Below are positions 1 to 5,292 of a stretch of DNA of 5,292 nucleotides, one piece after another. This DNA is from an uncultured Alphaproteobacteria bacterium (GTDB taxonomy: Bacteria > Pseudomonadota > Alphaproteobacteria > RF32 > CAG-239). The first letter of the stretch is position 1, and each line of letters opens with the position of its first letter. The DNA lies in NCBI GenBank assembly GCA_910580155.1, contig CAJTWX010000089.1:1-5292 (forward strand), in the 5' to 3' direction. Under the pieces are notes generated by a model that made no database searches, was not told where the DNA came from, and was given only the letters and a program-made list of their open reading frames with translations. Made by a program: the position numbers and the translations under genes.

Positions 1-413
1 ATGCTGACGGCAGTGATTTGCCCAGCATTAAAGAGGCCAGACGCTGGCTTGATATTTATTTCGCAGGATGCAAGCCGGATTTTTTACCGCCGCTGGCGCC
101 GGCCGGTTCGGCATTCCGGCAGGAAGTCTGGGATATTTTATTGACAATTCCTTACGGCGAAGTCTTAACATACGGAGAGATTGCCAAACATATTGCCGCC
201 AAACACGGCAAAAAACAGATGTCTGCCCAAGCAGTCGGCGGAGCAGTGGGGGCAAACCCCATCGGCATAATCATTCCCTGTCACAGGGTTATCGGCGCAA
301 ACGGTAATTTAACCGGATATGCCGGCGGACTTGTCAGCAAAGTTAATCTGCTTAAGCTTGAGGGGATTGACACAGACAAGCTGATTATGCCGAAAAAAAG
401 CAGATTTTTGTGA
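1..413 (+). CDS. ogt: Methylated-DNA--[protein]-cysteine S-methyltransferase (O6-alkylguanine-DNA alkyltransferase), 5'-truncated by the window edge
   Basis: This suicide repair protein moves the alkyl group from O6-alkylguanine (and O4-alkylthymine) in DNA to its own cysteine. The reading frame is open from the first full codon (base 3) to TGA at 411-413, so the true start lies upstream. The TTG at 18 is only an internal Leu codon without a Shine-Dalgarno sequence. Counting from that TTG, residues 6-16 end the N-terminal domain (EARRWLDIYFAG). Residues 32-60 open the C-terminal DNA-binding domain (FRQEVW, IPYGEVLTYGEIA), 69-81 form the recognition-helix region (SAQAVGGAVGANP), and 87-93 are the active-site block PCHRVIG with Cys88 (codon 279-281). 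LTGYAGG follows at 98-104. The position that normally holds the arginine finger (RAVG) is Gln71. Family members are about 150-180 residues, so perhaps 15-40 are missing. No terminator follows. The symbol is by family resemblance; ogt-like is favoured because no Ada-type domain is visible. Confidence 0.93.
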   Translation, partial: ADGSDLPSIKEARRWLDIYFAGCKPDFLPPLAPAGSAFRQEVWDILLTIPYGEVLTYGEIAKHIAAKHGKKQMSAQAVGGAVGANPIGIIIPCHRVIGANGNLTGYAGGLVSKVNLLKLEGIDTDKLIMPKKSRFL

Positions 414-470
414 ATCCCGCGGATATTACTGATAACACATAAAAAAATTTGCAGATACATAAAAGAGATG

Positions 471-498
471 TTGACATTTTTGAAATATATATTATAGA
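471..498 (+). promoter_or_regulatory. Putative sigma70-type promoter P1 for the CorC-like gene
   Basis: A perfect -35 box TTGACA (471-476) is followed after 16 bases by TATAGA (493-498), which matches the -10 consensus at four of six positions. It lies in the AT-rich gap before the gene at 544 and would start transcription near 505. The arrangement TTGACA, 16 bases, TAT-rich -10 is the same as in front of hppA. This is a consensus match only. Confidence 0.5.
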
Positions 499-507
499 CT
501 GTAGAAT
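480..507 (+). promoter_or_regulatory. Putative overlapping sigma70-type promoter P2 for the CorC-like gene
   Basis: TTGAAA (480-485, five of six -35 matches) and TAGAAT (502-507, five of six -10 matches) are separated by 16 bases. The pair is shifted by 9 bases from the promoter at 471-498, so both cannot be occupied at once. The total match, 10 of 12, equals that of P1. Transcription would start near 514, leaving a leader of about 30 bases that contains GAGG (522-525). Confidence 0.45.
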
Positions 508-543
508 ATGTTTAATGTGATGAGGTAAAAATTAAAAACAGAT

Positions 544-1869
544 ATGAGTCCCGCGTATAGTTATGTTATCAATTTGATATTGGTTTTAGTTTTAGTTTTT
601 TGTAATGCTTTCTTTGTTGTTTCCGAATTTGCTATTGTAAAAATCCGCCGCACACGGCTTGAAGAACTTGCGCATACCGGTAGCAAACGCGCTAAAGTCG
701 CGCTTAAAATCAGCGAACATCTCAACACTTATTTAAGTGCTACCCAGCTGGGAATTACCCTTGCCTCTCTCGGTCTCGGCTGGCTCGGCGAGCCGGCTGT
801 TTCGCGGCTTTTGGAAAATGCGTTTGCAAATTACTTTGCCGATAATCCGGTTTTATTGCACTCGCTCAGTTTCGGTATTGCTTTTACTTTTATTACCCTG
901 CTGCACGTTGTTTTGGGTGAGCTGGTACCGAAGTCTATGGCTATTCAGGACACCGAGCGCTATACGCTGATTATTGCCGTGCCGCTTTATACGTTTAATA
1001 AAATCTGCACACCGGTAATCTGGTGTTTTGACCACGTTTCACTGTGGATTTTGAAGTTGATGGGTTTTCAGGCAGCTGATGAAAACGATGAAGCACACTC
1101 GGAAGAAGAAATCAAACTGATTATTGACGCTTCGCAAAAAGGCGGCGTGATTGATGATACAGAGAGCGAAATTATCCAAAATGCAATTTCGTTTTCGGAG
1201 ATTTTTGCTCACGAAATTATGATTCCGCGCCAAGAGATGAAATGTATCTACCAAAACAGCAGCTTTAACGAGGTGATGGAATTTGTCAAGCAAAACAAGC
1301 ATACGCGTTTTCCGCTTTGTGCCGGTGACAAAGACCAGATTTTGGGAATGATTCACATTCGCGACCTTTTGGAATGTAAAAATACACAACATAAAGATAT
1401 ATTAAGCAAGATTGTACGCAAAATATTGTTTGTTCCGGAAAACAAATCAATTTCAGAGATTTTGCACGAGATGATGAAAAAGCGTATTCATTTGGCAATT
1501 GTGGTGGATGAATATGGCGGGACGGCTGGTTTGCTCTCGATGGAAGATATTTTGGAAGAGCTTGTGGGCGAAATTCGCGATGAGCACGATGAAGTGACAG
1601 AAGAGCCGGTTAAGGTGATTAACGAATGTGTGTGCGAGTTTGACGGGCTTTATTTGGTGGAAGATGCCTATGACTGTCTTGACCTGCCGTATTGCGAACA
1701 TGAAGAGAGCACGATGGGCGGCTATGTATTTAACCTGCTAGGCCGTGAGCCACAGGTTGGCGACAAGGCAGAAGACGACTATTGCGTTTATGAAGTTATG
1801 ACCGTTGATGCTATGCGCATTACCCGCGTGAAAACGACGGTTAAGGAACGACCGACTGAAGAAGAATAG
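544..1869 (+). CDS. CNNM/CorC-type (UPF0053, hemolysin-C-like) membrane protein with DUF21, CBS pair and CorC_HlyC domains
   Basis: This is a 441-residue inner-membrane protein of the family that includes CorC, PaeA/YtfL, MpfA and animal CNNMs. Studied members act in Mg2+/Co2+ efflux or, for PaeA, polyamine export, so the substrate here is unproven. The DUF21 domain covers about residues 5-180, with hydrophobic stretches near 8-31, 65-83, 104-124 and 141-173. Its motifs are SEFA (27-30), SATQLGITLASLGLGWLGEP (65-84) and GELVPK (125-130). The cytosolic CBS pair covers about 220-343 and includes IMIPR (225-229) and DEYGGTAGLLSMEDILEELV (322-341). A CorC_HlyC domain follows at about 356-432. The length is normal and all domains are intact. 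ATG 544 is the first possible start after an in-frame TAA at 526-528, and the next Met is at residue 132. The only Shine-Dalgarno-like GAGG lies 18 bases upstream, so initiation may be weak. 'Hemolysin' labels on such proteins are historical. Confidence 0.94.
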   Translation: MSPAYSYVINLILVLVLVFCNAFFVVSEFAIVKIRRTRLEELAHTGSKRAKVALKISEHLNTYLSATQLGITLASLGLGWLGEPAVSRLLENAFANYFADNPVLLHSLSFGIAFTFITLLHVVLGELVPKSMAIQDTERYTLIIAVPLYTFNKICTPVIWCFDHVSLWILKLMGFQAADENDEAHSEEEIKLIIDASQKGGVIDDTESEIIQNAISFSEIFAHEIMIPRQEMKCIYQNSSFNEVMEFVKQNKHTRFPLCAGDKDQILGMIHIRDLLECKNTQHKDILSKIVRKILFVPENKSISEILHEMMKKRIHLAIVVDEYGGTAGLLSMEDILEELVGEIRDEHDEVTEEPVKVINECVCEFDGLYLVEDAYDCLDLPYCEHEESTMGGYVFNLLGREPQVGDKAEDDYCVYEVMTVDAMRITRVKTTVKERPTEEE

Positions 1870-1887
1870 AGTAATGTAATAATGAAC

Positions 1888-1915
1888 AAAAACGCTCTTT
1901 TCGGGGCGTTTTTTT
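1888..1915 (+). terminator. Intrinsic terminator after the CorC-like gene
   Basis: The arms AAAAACGCTC (1888-1897) and GGGCGTTTTT (1904-1913) pair over ten positions with one G-T pair. The loop is six bases and a run of seven T covers 1909-1915. It sits 18 bases after the stop codon and ends this transcript before the hppA promoter. The A-rich outer stem could also weakly support minus-strand termination, but no minus-strand gene ends here. Confidence 0.9.
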
Positions 1916-2050
1916 ATTTTAAAATACCGGATTTTATACCCGAAAAGGCACACTATAATGCTCTTTTTAGCAAAATTATTTTGCGGCTGACTTTTTTTTG
2001 TTATGCAACCAGCAATATAAATATTCCAGTTTCGTATAACATATATTTTG

Positions 2051-2078
2051 TTGACATCTATATCAAATCGGGTATATC
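2051..2078 (+). promoter_or_regulatory. Putative sigma70-type promoter of hppA
   Basis: A perfect TTGACA (2051-2056), a 16-base spacer and TATATC (2073-2078) lie just before the pyrophosphatase gene, with AT-rich sequence upstream that could act as an UP element. The predicted transcription start, near 2085, is only a few bases before the ATG at 2089 but about 34 bases before the ATG at 2119. This supports the later start codon. Confidence 0.6.
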
Positions 2079-2108
2079 ATTTTAGCTGATGAGATGTAAA
2101 TATATTAT

Positions 2109-2114
2109 GGGAGG
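2109..2114 (+). promoter_or_regulatory. Shine-Dalgarno sequence that decides the hppA start
   Basis: GGGAGG lies four bases before the ATG at 2119. It is the only purine-rich Shine-Dalgarno match near the three in-frame ATGs (2089, 2107, 2119). Its G-rich core lies inside or after the two upstream candidates, so it cannot serve them. The spacing is a little short but workable. Confidence 0.75.
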
Positions 2115-2118
2115 TTTT

Positions 2119-4479
2119 ATGTTTGATATTTTGTATGGAATTTCCGCATTAAACTTAAGTGAGCAATATGCAATATTCGGAGTTTTGGCGGTTGCTATTA
2201 TCGGATTATGGTATACTTGGTTTTTGAAAAAACAAGTTATGGCCAATGATGCCGGTACGGGCAAAATGGTTGAGGTTTGGACGGCTATTAAACAAGGTGC
2301 AGACACTTACCTTAAAAAACAACTCAAATCCATTTTGCCGATGATTGTTATTTTGACGGTTTGCCTGTTTTTATCGGTTTATATTGTACCGGTTTCTGCG
2401 GAAGCTAAAATCAGATTTTCAGCTTACGATGACGGAACAATTAAACTTATCATTGCTTTCGGACGGGCAGGCTGTTTTATTTTAGGTTCTTTATTTTCTT
2501 TGCTTGTGGGGCAGATTGGTATGCGTATTGCCGTGGCAGCAAATGTGCGTGTTGCATCAGCTTCCAAACGTTCTTTCGGCGAGGCTTTAAAAATTGCTTA
2601 CCGCGCCGGTACCTGTACCGGTATGCTTACAGACGGTTTGGGTTTGATGGGCGGTACGGTTATTTTCATCATCTTCGGCATTGCCGCACCTGATGCTCTG
2701 CTCGGGTTTGGTTTTGGCGGTACACTCGTAGCGCTGTTTATGCGCGTGGGCGGCGGTATATATACAAAAGCGGCGGATGTGGGTGCAGACCTTGTCGGCA
2801 AAGTAGAGGCAGGCATTCCGGAAGATGACCCGAGAAATCCGGCTGTTGTGGCTGACCTTGTCGGCGATAACGTTGGTGACTGCGCGGGTATGGCTGCTGA
2901 TATTTTTGAATCTTATGAAGTTACCATTGTTTCGGGCTTGATTTTAGGGCTGGCATTGTGGCACGTTACGGGGATGTATGAATGGATTGTTTACCCGCTT
3001 TTGGTACGCGGTATCGGCGTATTCTGCTCGATTATCGGTACATATGCCGTTAGAGATAACGGTTTAAAAGGCAACGCGATGAAAGCCATTTTCAGAGGAT
3101 ATGTCACTTCCGCAACAATATCCATTATCTTGTTTGCAGCTGTGGCTTACTTCTATTTGCAGGGTTTAAACGGTGGTTGGTGGAGACCGTTTTTGGCAGT
3201 GACCATCGGCGTCTTTTTAGCTATGGCTATTGACAGAATTACCGAATACTTTACAGGCACAACGGGTGCTCCGGTTAATGAAATTAAAAAATCTACCGAT
3301 ACAGGCGCGGCTACCACGATTTTGAGCGGTCTTGCCGTCGGACTTGAGAGTTCCGTTTGGTCGGTTTTGGTAATTGCCATCACCATTTTCACATCGGTTT
3401 TAATCTTCGGTACGATTGACGGTTTAACGGCTGTTGAAAGAGTTACTTATATTCTGTACGGTGTTGCGATGACCGGTATTGGTATGCTGACCTTAACCGG
3501 CAACAATGTGGCGATGGACTCTTTTGGTCCGATTGCCGATAATGCCAACGGTATCGGCGAGATGTCTTGGCACGATGATAAAAGCGCCAAAACAAAAAAA
3601 GCCCGCCAGATTATGGCAGACCTTGACAGTGTGGGCAATACGACTAAAGCTATTACCAAAGGTGTAGCTATCAGTTCTGCAGTAATTGCAGCTGTCAGTT
3701 TGTTCGGCTCTTATATGGTTGATGTTAGTAGCGTGCAAGCGGCTTTAAATAACACTTGGGCTAAAGAAGGCTTGAACCAGAGTCTGGCTTTGCTTAAAGA
3801 TATCGGTATTGTCGTATCCAACCCTGTCGTATTTGTCGGGATGTTGATTGGTGCGGCCGTACCGTGGCTTTTCTCTTCCTTTGCTATCAATGCGGTAAGA
3901 CGCGCGGCAAGTTTGATTGTTGAAGAAGTGCGCCGCCAATTCGGCTTGGGCATTCTTGAAAACAAAGTTAAACCGGACTATGACACGACGGTTGCAATTT
4001 CAACAGCTGCAGCGCAAAAGGAGCTTATCATTTTAGCTATGCTCGGCATTGTTTCGCCGATATTTGTCGGACTGTCGTTAGGTGTTGAAGCTTTGGGCGG
4101 TTTCCTTGCAGGTATTATCGTTTCCGGCCAACTGCTGGCGGTGTTTATGTCTAATGCCGGCGGGGCTTGGGATAATGCGAAAAAGCTTATTGAAGACGAA
4201 CCGAGCAATATTGCCCAAAACACCGGTAAAGGTTCGGAACGCCACAAAGCGAGCGTTGTGGGTGATACAGTCGGCGACCCGTTGAAAGACACAGCGGGAC
4301 CTGCGTTGAATCCGATGATTAAGGTGGTCAATATGGTTGCCGTTATCGTTGCGCCTATTGTTGTAGCTTACAATAACGAATATACCAAACTCTCTGCTTG
4401 GGGATGGTGTGTTGTTATTTTCTTACTCGCACTTTTGACTTTTGTTATTATGAAGAGCAAGAAACAAGCATCTGAATAG
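2119..4479 (+). CDS. hppA: Membrane-bound proton-translocating pyrophosphatase, K+-independent type
   Basis: This integral membrane pump couples hydrolysis of Mg-PPi to ion export across the inner membrane, recovering energy from biosynthetic PPi. The chosen ATG gives 786 residues; an in-frame ATG at 2089 would add ten but has no ribosome site. In the 786 numbering, the substrate-site motifs are [11 protein letters not shown] (220-230), [15 protein letters not shown] (249-263), [13 protein letters not shown] (470-482), [11 protein letters not shown] (679-689) and [14 protein letters not shown] (715-728). These supply the Asp and Lys residues that bind Mg and PPi. The semi-conserved gate Glu of FESY is residue 264. 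[10 protein letters not shown] (506-515) has Lys510 and Thr513, the pair found in K+-independent enzymes; K+-dependent ones have Ala and Gly or Ala there. Known Na+ pumps are K+-dependent, so H+ is the likely ion. Many hydrophobic segments fit the family's roughly 16 helices. It is longer than the 660-720 residues of many bacterial homologues but intact. It has its own promoter and terminator. Confidence 0.97.
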   Translation: [786 protein letters not shown]

Positions 4480-4493
4480 CCGTTAAGCTGATT

Positions 4494-4528
4494 AAGCCCC
4501 CGTGTTTTATTCACGGGGGCTTTTTTTT
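4494..4528 (+). terminator. Strong intrinsic terminator of hppA
   Basis: An 11-base-pair perfect stem (4494-4504 with 4512-4522, core GCCCCCGTG/CACGGGGGC) has a seven-base loop and a run of eight T at 4521-4528. It starts 14 bases after the hppA stop codon. This is a textbook Rho-independent terminator for the plus strand. Confidence 0.96.
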
Positions 4529-4561
4529 GTTGCTAAAAAACAGGTATGTTCGAGTTTAATT

Positions 4562-4582
4562 AAGGGCGGAATTTCCGCCCTT
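4562..4582. terminator. Hairpin between convergent hppA and pyrG, probable pyrG terminator
   Basis: AAGGGCGGA (4562-4570) and TCCGCCCTT (4574-4582) form a perfect nine-pair stem with a three-base loop. On the minus strand it lies 13 bases beyond the pyrG stop codon and is followed by TTAATTAAA, a poor T tract. On the plus strand it is followed by TTTTATCTTTT, so it may also back up the hppA terminator. It is probably bidirectional, with the minus-strand role inferred mainly from position. Confidence 0.75.
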
Positions 4583-4595
4583 TTATCTTTTAATC

Positions 4596-5292
4596 TTATA
4601 CCAACCGGCTTTGTTTGACAGAGGCCTTAACGAACTCAACAAACAACGGGTGCGGCGCAAACGGTTTAGATTTCAGCTCGGGGTGGAACTGCACACCGAC
4701 AAACCACGGATGATCCGGACGTTCGACAATCTCCGGCAATTTACCGTCCGGTGATGTACCAGAAATTAGCATTCCGCCTTGCGCGAGCTGACTCTTGTAT
4801 TTGATATTGACTTCATAACGATGGCGATGGCGCTCGAAAATATGCGTTGTACCATACACTTCAGCAGCTTTGGAATTGGGTGCCAACACCGACTCGTATG
4901 CGCCTAAACGCATTGTGCCCCCCAAATCGCCGTCTTTATGGCGGATTTGCTTGGCACCGTCTTTATCCCACTCCGTCATTAAGCCGACAACAGCCTCGCA
5001 ATCCTCTGCAAGCTCGGTCGTGTTCGCATTTTTAATCCCCAACACATTGCGCATTGTTTCTATGACCGCCATCTGCATTCCGAAGCATATTCCCAAAAAC
5101 GGGATATTGTGTTCACGGGCATATTTAACCGCCGCAATTTTGCCGGCTGTTCCACGCAAACCGAACCCTCCGGGGACGAGAATACCACTGACATCAGCAA
5201 GCCACTCATCGGGGCTTTCTTTTTCCAAAACTTCAGCGTCTATCCATTTGATACGGACTTTATATTTGTTGGCATACAAGTCTTTGGGCGAG
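4596..5292 (-). CDS. pyrG: CTP synthase, C-terminal glutamine amidotransferase part (5' end beyond the window)
   Basis: CTP synthase makes CTP from UTP, ATP and glutamine, the last step of pyrimidine nucleotide synthesis, in the cytosol. Only about the last 231 of a usual 540 or so residues are here. The frame runs open through the right edge, and the TTG at 5279-5277 is an internal Leu codon, not a start. The visible part is the class I glutaminase domain. It contains GILVPGGFGLRG (oxyanion region), GICFGMQMAV with the nucleophile Cys (codon 5087-5085), GDLGGTMRLGAY, ERHRHRYEVN, and FHPELKS with the catalytic His and Glu. The stop is TAA at 4598-4596. The N-terminal ATP/UTP synthetase domain is off the window. 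'GLMTEW', 'FHPELKS' and the C-terminal 'QSRLV' look alphaproteobacterial. Nothing follows in its operon: a hairpin and convergent hppA come next. Confidence 0.97.
   Translation of the reverse strand, partial: SPKDLYANKYKVRIKWIDAEVLEKESPDEWLADVSGILVPGGFGLRGTAGKIAAVKYAREHNIPFLGICFGMQMAVIETMRNVLGIKNANTTELAEDCEAVVGLMTEWDKDGAKQIRHKDGDLGGTMRLGAYESVLAPNSKAAEVYGTTHIFERHRHRYEVNIKYKSQLAQGGMLISGTSPDGKLPEIVERPDHPWFVGVQFHPELKSKPFAPHPLFVEFVKASVKQSRLV

Noticed and set aside
1..30. ATG at base 1 as a possible gene start
   Set aside because: It is in a different frame from the alkyltransferase, and the frame it opens shows no recognisable protein. The alkyltransferase frame is open through the left edge.
413..424. 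ATCC-CGC-GGAT mini-hairpin after the alkyltransferase stop
   Set aside because: Only four base pairs and no T run follow, so it does not qualify as a terminator.
544..1869. Hemolysin or toxin function for the 441-residue protein
   Set aside because: The domain order DUF21, CBS pair and CorC_HlyC is that of cation/polyamine efflux proteins. The hemolysin name comes from an old TlyC annotation and nothing here suggests a secreted toxin.
1935..2076. TATACCCG (1935-1942) and CGGGTATA (2069-2076), an inverted repeat reaching into the hppA -10 box
   Set aside because: The arms are eight bases long and about 126 bases apart. A match of this size in such a gap is not rare, and no operator symmetry is seen locally.
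1882..2085. Open frame of 67 codons on the plus strand in the gap before hppA
   Set aside because: It runs straight through the terminator at 1888-1915 and the hppA promoter, has no Shine-Dalgarno sequence, and its translation is a low-complexity Phe/Ile/Asn string typical of AT-rich noncoding DNA.
3978..4331. 117-codon minus-strand open frame inside hppA (also the one at 1039-1392 inside the CorC-like gene)
   Set aside because: Both lie opposite strongly conserved protein motifs, match no family I recognise, and lack ribosome sites. They are shadows of the sense codons.
1..5292. A novel defence, mobile or biosynthetic system
   Set aside because: All long frames are explained by four conserved housekeeping families. 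There are no transposase, integrase, phage, toxin-antitoxin or array-like repeats on either strand.

Overview
The window is an ordinary housekeeping stretch of a bacterial chromosome with moderate, slightly AT-rich coding sequence and clearly AT-rich intergenic gaps. It holds four protein genes, two of them cut by the window edges. The best taxonomic clue is the partial CTP synthase on the minus strand. Its 'GLMTEW' and 'FHPELKSKPF.PHPLF' blocks and its 'QSRLV' C-terminus resemble alphaproteobacterial PyrG as I remember that family. An alphaproteobacterium of unusually low GC, perhaps an uncultured host-associated one, is therefore my best guess. This is inference. The other genes do not point clearly the same way: the alkyltransferase has a Gln variant I associate with Firmicutes/Bacteroidetes, and the pyrophosphatase has a form I associate with non-alphaproteobacterial lineages.

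Layout, left to right. Positions 1-413 (+) are the 3' part of an O6-alkylguanine-DNA alkyltransferase gene. Positions 414-543 are intergenic, with two overlapping sigma70-type promoters. Positions 544-1869 (+) encode a complete CNNM/CorC-type membrane protein with DUF21, a CBS pair and a CorC_HlyC domain, followed by a strong intrinsic terminator at 1888-1915. Positions 1916-2118 are AT-rich, with a good promoter at 2051-2078 and a Shine-Dalgarno sequence that fixes the start of the next gene. Positions 2119-4479 (+) encode a complete membrane-bound proton-pumping pyrophosphatase (hppA) with the K+-independent signature, followed by a very strong terminator at 4494-4528. A second, bidirectional-looking hairpin at 4562-4582 separates it from the convergent 3' end of pyrG (minus strand, 4596 to the window edge). 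No gap longer than 300 bases lacks a gene.

The genes look like independent transcription units, each with its own promoter or terminator, and not like one operon. The CorC-like protein (probable divalent-cation homeostasis) and the pyrophosphatase (a Mg-PPi-using ion pump) are both inner-membrane proteins, but nothing in the sequence links their functions. I found no RNA gene, mobile element, CRISPR array, phage gene or novel defence system. The points worth a second look are modest: a non-Arg residue at the arginine-finger position of the alkyltransferase, the corrected hppA start, overlapping promoters with a six-codon leader ORF before the CorC-like gene, and the mixed phylogenetic look of the neighbours.
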